DNA from: Gerris lacustris
Lineage: Eukaryota; Arthropoda; Insecta; Hemiptera; Gerridae
DNA: 64,000 nt
Direction: 5' to 3'
NCBI GenBank assembly: GCA_951217055.1
Contig: OX578283.1
Coordinates: 69,004,475 to 69,068,474, forward strand
Each line of letters opens with the position of its first letter. Position 1 is the stretch's first letter. The translations under genes were made by a program, and so were the position numbers. The notes under the pieces were generated by a model. That model was not told the DNA's origin. It ran no database searches and saw nothing but the letters and a program-made list of their open reading frames with translations. Positions 60,501-64,000 of the stretch are shown here, piece after piece.

Positions 60501-63391
60501 AAATTTACAGAAAATATAGTAAACATTAAGAAAAACGATTTAGTAAGTCTTAACCCTAGAACACTACCTATGCGTCAAAGTGACGTATTGAATTGATAAA
60601 AGTGGCTGCCAGCCCCCACTACGTTCAATGGTTCCCAACGTCCCTGTATGCCTACCCTGTTTAATATTTTTTATAATAATAATTTTTTTAACGCTTAGTT
60701 GTAAGAAATTTGACTGAAATAGACAAAAACATTACTGTGAATAGATGTTACCAGATAGAAAATTGTGTTCCTCTTCTTATTAATACAGAAATGTGTACCT
60801 ACTTTTTTTTAAAGAAATATTCATGAATCGCCTATTTATATAACGGTAGTATTCTAGGGTTAAGTCAAATGTTTGAAAGTTGTGGTTTGTCTGCATATTT
60901 AAAAAATTAATAAAATGTAGGTTTTCATCATTTTTATTTATTAACTTCTTTCGGAATCAAAAGCATTCTAGGTTGTCCTGAGATTGGATTAAAAATTGAT
61001 CACAAAATGTGAACTCCAAAAGTGAAGTTGAAATAAAAGCATGTAAAAATAGATTAATTTAAATTTAACAAATGTCTTACAGTGGAAGTACTTGGAGAGA
61101 TTGGTGGTTCACTTGCTTGAGGATGAATTTCAGAAGCAACGCCCAGACTAACTGCTTTATCCATTTCAAAAGGCTAAACAAATAAAATAAATAGTAATGA
61201 TAAATTATTAGTAGTAGTAAAACCTACTTTCACACATATAATATTTTTGAAAGTTCACCGCTTGTATGATTTCAACAAATATCTTGACACCATCTTGAGA
61301 CATTTAACTATATTACATAGTAAGCAGATAATAAAATAGACTGCCAATTGCCGTAGTACATATAGCTTCCTTGCATCCTATCATGTACTATATTGATTTT
61401 ATGCTTTTACAAGCCATTATTGTCTAATTTTTTAAATTGTTTCCCCTGTTTTTTTAATCTGTCAAAATTATTTTAATTTTCTTTTACATGAATTAAAGTA
61501 TCAATTTAGCAAAAGGTAAAGAGCGTAGACACTTCAAATTAATTTGGGGCTATCTGCGGGTTACATTCGATAAACTATAAAAGTTGCATACAAATCAGAT
61601 AAGTACTTTTGAAGTTAAAGGTGTAAATAAATGTATGTTTGTGAGCATGTGGTAGGGAAACAAATGAACGCAGAAGGTTGAAACTTATATGGGACCAACA
61701 ACGAGCTAATTATGACCTACCATACAAATTTCATTAAAATCGGACGTGTCGTTTTTAAGATATGTTGGTTCGTAAAAATTGAGCAACAAACCGACAGACA
61801 GACACGGAACCAAAAATGTTCCCTGATGTCTGAAATGGATTTCTGTCTTGGAATTTTTGAAATCGGAGATATAAAATATTTTTGTCCTTCAGAACGATCA
61901 CATAGCTTCCATTACCTTTGGTTAGCTCGGAAACTCGGAAGCAAAACAAAATTGATTAACATAAGAAGAATAATGCAATAAATAAACCAAATTTTTCTTT
62001 TTAATCTATACTACAACACAAAATAATGTCTTGAGAATAAAAATAATTAGTAAAATTGCTATATCAACTTATTCTATGTTTTTCTATTCTGACATTAATC
62101 CTTTCGTCCCTAACAACGTAAATTTATGTTTTGAATAACCCTACAAAAGTGGCCTAGTAACGTAAATTTACGTTTTTGAATTTCCTACTCATGTGGCCTA
62201 ACAACGTAAATTTACGTTTTCAAGTTTTTCTTCTTTGGAGGCACGGTACTGCTCACGTAAATTAGCGCTTTCTGTTGACTATCTGTGGTACTATGAACGT
62301 TTTATGAAGAGCCCAGAAGATAGAGCGGGGGTTGAGGGTAGAACAGAAAGATGAAGCAAGATTTCATCATGTAGAGTTTGTAGACCCCTGTAATGAGTAC
62401 CTCGTACAGTTGGCCCCCCAGCCTTAGGCGTTTTTCCCCTTTTTTTATAATCCCTTAGCCAAAACTAACCCTTTTCTACCTGCTTTACAATAATATAATG
62501 TATACTCTACCACCATTAATACATAATATTTTTAAGGTGTAGATGTGGGTCGTGAAGAGTAATAAAAAGATGTGGTTTAAATTTTACGAAATGGCTATAT
62601 TCCGCCCCACTCCGGGGCATAGACGTGCCTGAAACATCATTTTAACTTCATATAAAAACAGTTCTGACTAGGGGAAAATTAACTATACACAAGAAAAACC
62701 TATTTTAGAAATGAGATCAAATAAAACAATTAATGTTAAAAAAAACCTACCTATGTTTCAGGCACGTCTATGCTCCGGAGTGGGGCAAAATATAGCCATT
62801 TCGTAAAATTTAAACCACATCTTTTTATTACCCTTCACGACCCACATCTACACCTTTAGTTAATATAAAAGGGACAATAAAGGAAAAGAAACTACATAAT
62901 TTTTTTTTAACAATTACGTCATCCACCTATCTTAGACAGAAAATATTATATATATATATATTCATTTAGCAACTATAATTTTCAATAAATTCCATCTTTA
63001 TAAACGTATAAATATTACATAAGGTTTATAGATAGTTTTTTTGTAAAAATATATTATAAATATAAGCAGAGGAAAAAAAAAAACGGCTTAAAATAAAAGG
63101 TGTGGTAGATTTAGTGTGTAAGGTAGAAAAACCTCGGGTCAGGGTGGAACATTCCTGTTTTGTACCCCAGGCCTGGGGAACAACCTTGCAATATATACCT
63201 CAGTACTCAAAGGGTTAAACATTTAAATAAATTGGGCTTACTTGGAAAGAGTATGAAAGGTTCTTAGGTGCATCTCGGCATGGAGAGATGGCTCGACCAA
63301 TGGGAGAGAGTTCATCAGCGAAGCTTACAGTCTTACCAATCACACTCGCACTGTAGTCACCACTTCCATTTCTTCCACTTTGAGCAGCTTG
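31046..63391 (-). CDS. pericentrin-like centrosomal protein (3' part), 16 exons
   Basis: Large coiled-coil scaffold of the pericentrin/AKAP450 family. In animals these proteins sit at centrioles and pericentriolar material through a C-terminal PACT domain. The 16 exons are listed separately. Their phases agree throughout, giving 1015 residues that end in a TAG at 31046-31048. Order: Ser-rich, Phe-containing start; a 334-residue coiled coil; linker; more coiled coils with Gln/Glu/Lys heptads; PACT domain (RKALIWQKRYLLIAINGYQ ... RRGVVHVISACIKLNYIYRRR); a tail with SLSPPSRDLYAIP; and an amphipathic C-terminus (YIAMFDQMQKRLGKII). About 3 kb of coding sequence spans 32 kb because repeats fill the introns. 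The 5' end is outside the window. Identification rests on the PACT pattern and architecture and is fairly sure. The symbol follows the insect name. Confidence 0.8.
31482..31860 (-). mobile_element. GCGAAGC-hairpin repeat family, inverted short copy
   Basis: Reverse complement of the termini of 32637-33313 and 2996-3712. The central ~400 bp are missing, so it is an internal-deletion derivative. It has three iterations of a GAGGCG(A/C)AGCCGA(A/G)GG motif (31534, 31577, 31611). Begins TAGTTATTTATGCACCTAGG. It lies in the intron region close to plp exon 16. Confidence 0.75.
31953..32460. repeat. dispersed repeat shared with 45876-46715
   Basis: Shares an ordered series of blocks with 45876-46715: GAGACAACTTTCTCATATA, AGCTATTTTCTTGG, CAGAGTTTTTAGAGGGTAGCGCC, and ATGCCAAATTT followed by AAAATTGGCCCAGT. 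The other copy ends TATATGAGAAAGT, inverted to the start. Likely a nonautonomous DNA element. It lies between two copies of the hairpin family. Confidence 0.65.
32637..33313 (+). mobile_element. GCGAAGC-hairpin repeat family, copy 2
   Basis: Direct-orientation copy of 2996-3712, similar over the full length. Several CCTCGG(C)TTCGCCTCGGG or TGCGCCTCGGG iterations occur at 33127-33250. Ends CCCTAGGTGCATAAATAAC. Together with 31482-31860 it forms inverted arms around the repeat 31953-32460. Confidence 0.75.
33600..33696 (-). CDS. plp exon 15
   Basis: Acceptor TTTTTTTTAG, donor CCAAG|GTAATT. 97 bp, phase 1 to 2. Encodes SLKKSPVDILGSNSNNNCMS and then LSPPSRDLYAIPR: a polar linker between PACT and the terminal helix, with SP sites that could be phosphorylated. 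Confidence 0.8.
33824..34872 (-). mobile_element. Tigger/pogo relic with transposase N-terminus
   Basis: Inverted ends CAGTAGAGCGTCGATTATCC (33824) and its complement (to 34872), with TA on both sides (33822-33823, 34873-34874). 1049 bp in total, against ~2-3 kb for an intact element. A poly(T) tract of about 25 bp lies at each internal edge (34050-34077, 34783-34807). It sits in the plp intron between exons 15 and 14. Confidence 0.9.
34080..34499 (-). pseudogene. Tigger-type transposase, DNA-binding part only
   Basis: Starts MSTKMKKLLLSLKDEMEIIT with a first helix-turn-helix (GETGQALAIKFGFGKSTTTG), as in CENP-B/pogo proteins. After a frameshift near 34296 and a TAG near 34240, the second helix-turn-helix follows (KRASGQPILCEKAVELNMKL ... 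SSGWLKYFKLRHGI). The DDE catalytic part is absent, so it is nonfunctional. Insects have domesticated such proteins, but the breaks argue against that here. Confidence 0.8.
34875..35375. other. AT-rich plp intron
   Basis: AT-rich intron sequence with A runs. No feature is seen. Confidence 0.4.
35376..36325. mobile_element. GGGTGATTCC-terminated DNA element
   Basis: Inverted ends GGGTGATTCCAATTTAAAGT (35376) and its complement (ending CACCC at 36325), about 950 bp. The interior has several copies of a TAATTACCGTGG-like motif. It is related to 41207-42203, which shares GGGTGRTTC ends, CAATTTTCATGTCC near the end and the ACCGTGG motifs. No transposase is readable. The flanking 4 bp (ATAA/ATAT) are an imperfect duplication. 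Confidence 0.7.
36326..36879. other. AT-rich plp intron
   Basis: A/T homopolymer-rich intron. A short GC-rich stretch (36815-36890) precedes the 5S-like piece. Confidence 0.4.
36885..36945 (+). ncRNA. 5S rRNA-derived fragment (SINE or pseudogene)
   Basis: GAAGCAGCATTGGACGTGG then CAGTACTTGGATGGGTGACC closely matches the conserved middle of eukaryotic 5S rRNA, which includes the internal promoter region. The first third and the 3' end of 5S are missing. It is either a dead 5S copy or the head of a 5S-derived SINE. Confidence 0.7.
36960..38040. repeat. plp intron with old dispersed repeat
   Basis: At 37010-37660 the sequence has typical insect repeat phrases (GTGCCAAATTTCAACTCGATC, CACACACACATACATACAG, CTATAGGTAGTGAGGAAAAG). 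Its ends are unclear. The overlapping frames at 37176-37457 are on opposite strands and not recognisable. Confidence 0.4.
38085..39000 (+). repeat. dispersed repeat with GTGCGTATTATACAC motifs, copy 1
   Basis: Direct repeat of 39640-40605. Shared blocks include GGTGCGTATTATACAC, GTATTTTGTCAATAAAAAA, AAAGTGGTATCTTTACTT, a G run (about 38636-38650), TTTGTAATCAGCTC, TACTATACACATACAT and GGGTCCTTGGTTTTGCC. Noncoding. It gives the empty site for the MITE at 40099. Confidence 0.7.
39001..39639. other. AT-rich plp intron
   Basis: No gene or repeat boundary seen. Confidence 0.35.
39640..40605 (+). repeat. dispersed repeat with GTGCGTATTATACAC motifs, copy 2
   Basis: Second copy of 38085-39000, with the same block order and the same internal G run (39940-39957). 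It is interrupted by the piggyBac-type MITE at 40099-40369. Confidence 0.7.
40099..40369. mobile_element. piggyBac-type MITE (TTAA target)
   Basis: Inverted ends CCCATTCAATGCG / CGCATTGAATGGG, 271 bp. TTAA flanks the left end (40095-40098) and TTGA, a one-base variant, the right (40370-40373). The paralogous repeat reads ACCCTTAAGTTTTTTACCC at about 38794-38812, an intact empty site with a single TTAA. TTAA plus CCC termini is the piggyBac signature. GTGGATCCA-type palindromes occur inside. No transposase. Confidence 0.85.
40650..40774 (-). CDS. plp exon 14, second half of PACT domain
   Basis: Acceptor ATTATTTTCAG, donor CTAA|GTAAGT. 125 bp, entering in phase 2 to complete Arg. Encodes RGVVHVISACIKLNYIYRRR and then KASRKVMVNRMKAEINLPATPL. 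The hydrophobic-basic pattern matches the second PACT helix, which binds calmodulin in family members. Confidence 0.85.
40775..41206. other. AT-rich plp intron
   Basis: No feature seen. Confidence 0.4.
41207..42203. mobile_element. GGGTGGTTC foldback element, ~204-bp inverted arms
   Basis: Arms 41207-41411 and 42000-42203 are near-perfect complements (outer GGGTGGTTCTCAGACTACAG; inner AAAACTGTAACTACCGTGG). ATAT is duplicated on both sides (41203-41206, 42204-42207). The interior repeats TGGTAATTACA/ACCGTGG motifs. Same family as 35376-36325. A 4-bp target fits the Sola-type superfamilies, but no transposase is present to confirm it. Confidence 0.85.
42640..43200 (+). repeat. dispersed repeat with CAGACAGACAGAC end
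   Basis: Shares TAGTTTTAGCGATCTTTA, TTGTTGGTTTTACTAAAAAA, TTGGACGGATCACG and ACTCAAGTTATCGTCG with 48150-48480, 54170-54440 (inverted) and 54900-55220. Noncoding. Part of the repeat family described at 48043. Confidence 0.65.
43357..43532 (-). CDS. plp exon 13, first half of PACT domain
   Basis: Acceptor TTTTTTTTAG, donor TTTAG|GTATTT. 176 bp, phase 0 to 2. Encodes LQCLAELNHKMESHRKALIW and then QKRYLLIAINGYQKT, the diagnostic PACT core, followed by PLPRRRVSFR. The block between the two PACT helices is shorter than in vertebrate pericentrins, as I judge from general family knowledge. Confidence 0.88.
43585..43765 (+). repeat. ~600-bp repeat family, truncated copy
   Basis: Starts GACTGCCAATTTGTGTGGCA and CATAGCTTCCTTGCA, then matches the first ~170 bp of the copy at 61339. 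The rest is absent. Confidence 0.7.
43770..44530. other. plp intron
   Basis: Has a G run (43829-43839). A stretch at 44095-44300 shares words (CACACGGAACAACTCA, AACTCAAAACAAACT) with the reverse complement of the 80-bp minisatellite at 45041. No gene. Confidence 0.4.
44540..44858. mobile_element. short element with GGTTTCTGTAC ends
   Basis: Inverted ends GGTTTCTGTAC (44540) and GTACAGAAACC (to 44858). 319 bp, interior with CTGTCTGTCCG and ATGAAATTTGGCACAC phrases common in insect nonautonomous repeats. No clear duplication. Confidence 0.5.
45041..45440. repeat. 80-bp minisatellite, 5 copies
   Basis: Exact 80-bp period at 45041, 45121, 45201, 45281 and 45361. The unit begins GAGTTGCCCTAGTGTGTGGG. 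Copies differ at one or two positions (CATTAC to CATCAC in copy 3; a changed end in copy 5), so it expanded recently. It lies about 50 bp from plp exon 12. Confidence 0.97.
45491..45574 (-). CDS. plp exon 12
   Basis: Acceptor TTTTATTTTAG, donor AATAAA|GTAAGT. 84 bp, phase 0-0. Encodes MNEKLSGTHIPFSSQMST and then KLNLQSVFNK, just before PACT. Confidence 0.8.
45636..45780 (+). ncRNA. SINE-like piece with tRNA- and 5S-like sequence
   Basis: CCTGGGTAGCTCATATAGCAG resembles a tRNA A-box region. It is followed by TTGAAGTTAAGCAGTATCGGG and GGCTGTTGGATGACTACC, which align with the 5S rRNA middle. A chimeric head of this sort suggests a 5S/tRNA-derived SINE. The sequence is degenerate. Confidence 0.5.
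45876..46715. repeat. dispersed repeat, second copy of 31953-32460
   Basis: Starts near GCGAGACAACTCAGACAAAC / TTTCTCATATATGAG and ends TATATGAGAAAGT (46698-46711), giving inverted ends. Interrupted around 46130-46375 by unrelated sequence that begins TTAACCCTGAAATG and has a 21-bp T run. Noncoding. Confidence 0.6.
46970..47086 (-). CDS. plp exon 11
   Basis: Acceptor TATTTTGTAG, donor GAAGAG|GTTCGT (weaker than the rest). 117 bp, phase 0-0. Encodes coiled coil DVNRSLETLVREKITLQTYV and then NCIEKERDFLRNRVEKLEE. Confidence 0.8.
47356..47905. mobile_element. foldback with ~250-bp arms
   Basis: Arms 47356-47626 and 47668-47905 are reverse complements with mismatches and small indels. Shared blocks include ACATCAAGCTAGAATTTTG, GTGCCTTTTAAGAATAT, AACAAACCGGTGGAGAGCGG and TGGTGGACAATGTGAT. 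The spacer is only ~40 bp. It gives mirrored spurious frames on both strands (47344-47559 and 47691-47957). Confidence 0.8.
48043..48642 (+). repeat. ~600-bp repeat family with (CAGA)n, full copy
   Basis: Begins GACTGCCAATTAGTGTGGCA and CATAGCTTCCTCGCAT. Ends CTTCCGTTACCTTCGGTAAG and CTCGGAAGC. The interior has ACCAAATTTCATCAAAATCGG and a CAGACAGA tract. Other copies: 43585, 50438 (inverted), 54781, 55987 and 61339. The mini-palindrome GTTACCTTCGGTAAC and the GCTTCC/GGAAGC pair near both ends suggest structured termini. No coding capacity; class unknown. Confidence 0.75.
48655..48740. repeat. SINE tail fragment
   Basis: ATAATAATTATAATTTGATT then CCGTAGTATGAATACTACC matches the tail of the tRNA-derived repeat at 25995-26650. 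It has no head. A related stretch lies at about 47985-48040. Confidence 0.6.
48991..49101 (-). CDS. plp exon 10
   Basis: Acceptor GGTGTTTTAG, donor CTAAAT|GTAAGG. 111 bp, phase 0-0. Encodes KQWKDECMQLRECIRLQRE and then HEDYWTANVQTPLIKQLN, helical and charged. Confidence 0.8.
49214..49366 (-). CDS. plp exon 9
   Basis: Acceptor TTTATTTTTTAG, donor GAAATT|GTAAGT. 153 bp, phase 0-0. Encodes AEELKQKLTQEMRLRESVEN and then ...SPRLDDIGSKLAMESVLTEI. Confidence 0.8.
49486..50005. mobile_element. older copy of the CTAGAGGTCGACC MITE
   Basis: Ends CTAAAGGTCAACTAAGAAG and CTTCTTGGTCGAACTTTAG are inverted. The first 110 bp align with 52168-52270 (CTTAACTTYGTTTA, CGAGTA.T.CC.AAGTCAGTAC). More diverged than the copy at 52159, with its TA duplication lost. 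Confidence 0.65.
50139..50291 (-). CDS. plp exon 8
   Basis: Acceptor TCTATTTTTAG, donor AAACAA|GTAAGT. 153 bp, phase 0-0. Encodes RNQLLLRIEVDRLKQINNDL and then EHVISRERNYQASLKDKLKL..., a clear coiled coil. Confidence 0.82.
50438..50959 (-). repeat. ~600-bp repeat family, inverted copy
   Basis: Reverse complement of the family at 48043 and 61339: CCAAGACAGAAATCCGTTTC, CATCAGGGAACATTTTTGG, and at the far end GCCACACCAATTGGCA. Confidence 0.7.
51049..51219 (-). CDS. plp exon 7
   Basis: Acceptor TTGTTGTTTCAG, donor ACTGTG|GTAATG. 171 bp, phase 0-0. Encodes TLRIRLEATLKAESSLKSML and then LEEKQKSESLEACL..., followed by a Ser/Asp-rich stretch SSSSDSETN. Confidence 0.8.
51375..51480 (-). repeat. tRNA-like SINE fragment
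   Basis: The minus strand carries GGCCGGGTTCAATTCCC (B-box) downstream of GCAGCCCGGAGTATGCC. It is GC-rich in an AT-rich intron. Probably a tRNA-derived SINE head, not a functional tRNA. Confidence 0.45.
51550..52158. other. plp intron rich in TTAATTAA words
   Basis: Repeated TTAATTAATTAA-type stretches at 51775-52000. No gene seen. Confidence 0.4.
52159..52731. mobile_element. TA-flanked MITE with CTAGAGGTCGACC ends
   Basis: Inverted ends CTAGAGGTCGACCAAGAAG (52159) and complement (to 52731). TA duplicated at 52157-52158 and 52732-52733. 573 bp, noncoding. The TA target suggests the Tc1/mariner superfamily. It carries a stretch also present at 20943-21040. Confidence 0.85.
52843..52993 (-). 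CDS. plp exon 6
   Basis: Acceptor GTATGTTGCAG, donor ATTGAG|GTACAT. 151 bp, phase 2 to 0. Encodes VELDGKKKECLVMELDLLRE and then RSNLKQVQCLLETERQRAR..., a coiled coil. Confidence 0.82.
53225..53480. repeat. dispersed repeat, second copy of 20735-21050
   Basis: CATGTGCAATGGATAAAA, TTCCAAGCCGACTTG and CAAGTACTGGTTTGTA match the copy at 20735. The open frames on both strands here are repeat-derived. Confidence 0.6.
53481..54060. other. AT-rich plp intron
   Basis: No feature seen. Confidence 0.4.
54065..54470 (-). repeat. inverted copy of the 42640-43200 repeat
   Basis: CGTTGGACAACGTTATCCGC, GGAATTTTAGGACGGGAAAA and TTGATACAAGCAG-type blocks are in reverse orientation to 42640-43200. The frames at 54448-54753 lie downstream and I do not recognise them. 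Confidence 0.6.
54781..55352 (+). repeat. ~600-bp repeat family, copy
   Basis: TCTGCCAATTAGTGTGGCAC to TACCTTCGGTAAACTCGGAA. Very close to the copy at 48043, with a much shorter CAGA tract. Confidence 0.75.
55353..55717. other. AT-rich plp intron
   Basis: No feature seen apart from A runs near 55685-55700. Confidence 0.4.
55718..55899 (-). CDS. plp exon 5
   Basis: Acceptor GTTTTGTTTAG, donor CTCTT|GTAAGC. 182 bp, phase 0 to 2. Encodes LKESGGGSRQTEASQPGLVN and then WLAKEVNAWQSAGSKQNQLA..., with a Gln/Asn-rich helix at its end. Confidence 0.82.
55987..56568 (+). repeat. ~600-bp repeat family, copy
   Basis: CTGCCAATTGGTGTTGCACA to TTACCTTCGGTAACCTCGGA. The middle resembles the copy at 61339 more than that at 48043, so the family has at least two subtypes. 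Confidence 0.75.
56569..57152. other. plp intron
   Basis: A tandem-like AGTTTTTAATGTA / AGGTTTTAATGTA phrase recurs about four times at 56865-57015. No gene. Confidence 0.45.
57153..57313 (-). CDS. plp exon 4
   Basis: Acceptor TTTTTTTTCAG, donor ACTCTT|GTAAGT. 161 bp, phase 1 to 0. Encodes DLEDLTYEIEKQLDLSAKLD and then NSLLNTIGDKSYYKKEASVS..., and a Pro-rich end AAAVPPPLHSPI. Confidence 0.82.
57777..58658. mobile_element. TA-flanked element with GGGTTGCCAGA ends
   Basis: Inverted ends GGGTTGCCAGATTTC (57777) and GAAGTCTGGCAACCC (to 58658), TA on both sides. 882 bp, including a G run (58146-58157). The subterminal parts include AAAACTGGGACA and AAACCGGGAA. Nonautonomous; the TA target fits Tc1/mariner-like elements. 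Confidence 0.75.
58940..59045 (-). repeat. tRNA-like SINE fragment
   Basis: The minus strand reads CTCTGTAGCCCCATGGTAGCA (A-box-like), then CTTCACACACAGG and CATGAGTACGAATG (weak B-box). A tRNA-derived repeat, not a working tRNA. Confidence 0.5.
59279..60281 (-). CDS. plp exon 3, long coiled-coil exon
   Basis: Acceptor TTATTGTTTCAG, donor GTCGCAG|GTCAGT. 1003 bp, phase 0 to 1, the largest exon. Encodes 334 residues of nearly continuous coiled coil (KITKLESEVKNLRSLVADL at the start, KLVEELECIRTELKF near the end). One break lies around FYKFRDELGSINEDFKF. It ends in a Pro/Ser/Glu linker. No enzymatic motif. Confidence 0.9.
60554..60859. mobile_element. piggyBac-type MITE (TTAA target)
   Basis: Inverted ends CCCTAGAACACTACC / GGTAGTATTCTAGGG, 306 bp, with TTAA on both sides (60550-60553, 60860-60863). 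Noncoding. It lies in the intron between plp exons 3 and 2. Confidence 0.9.
61081..61173 (-). CDS. plp exon 2 of the window
   Basis: Acceptor TATTTGTTTAG, donor TCCACT|GTAAGA. 93 bp, phase 0-0. Encodes PFEMDKAVSLGVASEIHPQA and then SEPPISPSTST, a polar linker with SP sites. Confidence 0.75.
61339..61942 (+). repeat. ~600-bp repeat family, full copy
   Basis: GACTGCCAATTGCCGTAGTA to TTAGCTCGGAAACTCGGAAG. Middle blocks GTATGTTTGTGAGCATGTGG and AACTTATATGGGACCAAC are shared with 50438 and 55987. Confidence 0.75.
62098..62260. repeat. three palindromic ACGTAAATTTACGT repeats
   Basis: AACAACGTAAATTTATGTTTT, AACGTAAATTTACGTTTTTG and AACGTAAATTTACGTTTTCA recur at ~44-bp spacing (62115, 62159, 62203), each after a CCTA(A/G) word, with a weaker fourth (CACGTAAATTAGCG) at 62255. 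TTAATCCTTTCG precedes and CAAAGGGTTAA closes a possible element at 63211. Possibly subterminal binding sites of a TTAA-type transposon. Confidence 0.6.
62536..62854. mobile_element. foldback with ~103-bp arms
   Basis: Arms 62536-62638 and 62753-62854 are near-perfect complements: outer GGTGTAGATGTGGGTCGTGA, inner GACGTGCCTGAAACAT. The spacer is ~115 bp, noncoding. AAGGTGTAG/CTACACCTT at the very ends. Target duplication unclear. Confidence 0.85.
63242..63391 (-). CDS. plp exon 1 of the window (internal)
   Basis: Acceptor TTATGTTTTTCAG, donor TTCCAA|GTAAGC. 150 bp, phase 0-0. Encodes QAAQSGRNGSGDYSASVIG and then KTVSFADELSPIGRAISPCR. It has an acceptor, so the gene continues upstream beyond 64000. 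I saw no further exon between 63392 and 64000. Confidence 0.8.
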
Positions 63392-63533
63392 CTGAAAAAC
63401 ATAAATATACATATTATTATTCAAATTACCCTATTCAATGCATTAAACACGTACTGAATGGGTTAAAAAATAGTTATCTATTTATCTAGAATAAATTGCT
63501 TTATCCCCAACTTTAAAACAATCCGTTTAGATC

Positions 63534-63800
63534 AGGGTATTCCCAACGGGGTCCAGGTGGACCCCTTGGGGGTCTATGGAAATTTAAAAGGGGTCCATAG
63601 TATTCCAGGGATCTATTGGGGGTCGTTCATAAATTTAGAAGGTTTGATATTGATTATTTCAGGAATTCTATAACAAATTAAAAATTGGGTATCGTTCTAA
63701 AGCAGAAATGAAATAATTTCTTAAGCCGTCAAGTTGTGTAAATTATGCTGGTGGATTAGTGCCTCTTACAATATTTATTTGTTAATTGCAAAAGCCGGAT
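63534..63800. mobile_element. possible hAT-type element end
   Basis: CAGGGTATTCCCAACGGGGT and then GGACCCCTTGGGGG/GGGGTCCAT blocks are like the termini of ZBED-type hAT transposons (CAGGG start). Only one end is in the window and no transposase is seen. Confidence 0.4.
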
Positions 63801-63821
63801 ATCCACATACCACTGATGGAG

Positions 63822-64000
63822 GAATAGTTATTTATGTAACTAGGCAGCAAAATGGAATTTTACTGACGAGTGATTAGATTAGCCTCCGAGCCGAAGGTGA
63901 GGACAGACTATGATAATTAACTGCCGAGGCGAAGCCGAGGCACGTAATTTACCTATTTGACTGTCGAGGCGAAGCCGAGGCAGGCAATGAATAAACGAGG
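63822..64000 (-). mobile_element. GCGAAGC-hairpin repeat family, end of a further copy
   Basis: ATAGTTATTTATGTAACTAGG resembles the terminus at 31482. Two GAGGCGAAGCCGAGGCA iterations follow at 63928 and 63966. Truncated by the window edge. A diverged subfamily. Confidence 0.6.

Noticed and set aside
62098..62260. CRISPR-like regularly spaced repeats
   Set aside because: Only three or four short palindromes with related, not unique, spacers, in animal DNA. No associated genes.

Overview
The window is AT-rich, intron-rich and full of transposable elements. It is nuclear DNA of an animal, most likely an insect: the LINE types, the TTAA- and TA-flanked DNA transposons and a pericentrin-like gene with a PACT domain all fit. 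I cannot fix the order from sequence alone. No bacterial, viral or CRISPR-type system is visible, and most of the sequence is repeats.

The only confidently recognised host gene lies on the minus strand at 31046-63391. It is the 3' part of a pericentrin-like centrosomal protein gene (plp / AKAP450-pericentrin family). I assembled 16 exons by eye. All junctions have AG/GT sites and the codon phases match from exon to exon, giving 1015 codons plus a stop. The encoded part holds long coiled coils, a PACT centrosome-targeting domain split over two exons, and a short C-terminal tail. The 5' part of the gene lies beyond 64000.

A second minus-strand gene of unknown function is represented by exons at 5105-5797, 6559-6648, 12963-13052 and 17044-17133. 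The 693-bp exon carries a 30-bp minisatellite that encodes a Ser/Thr/Pro-rich decapeptide repeat. The other three are copies of one 90-bp, phase 1-1 exon. The copies sit in three tandem units separated by two copies of the same defective LINE (unit-LINE-unit-LINE-unit, about 6106-17433). This is the most interesting structure in the window. Unit 2 was later hit by another LINE, which itself holds a SINE; the first LINE copy was hit by a 189-bp LTR-like insertion; and unit 3 has a greatly expanded (TA)n tract.

The rest is a dense mosaic. From left to right it holds a Jockey 3' end and a 230-bp-arm foldback (0.36-2.1 kb); a repeat family with GCGAAGC mini-hairpin motifs (2.9-3.7, 31.5-33.3 and 63.8-64 kb); a Tigger/pogo element with a LINE nested inside it (17.7-20.6 kb); R1-like, CR1/Jockey-like and other LINE remnants (26.8-30.4 kb); and tRNA-derived SINE pieces. 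The plp introns hold a Tigger relic with two helix-turn-helix domains, TTAA-flanked piggyBac-type MITEs, several large hairpin elements, an 80-bp x 5 minisatellite, 5S-rRNA-derived pieces and at least six copies of a ~600-bp repeat with (CAGA)n tracts.
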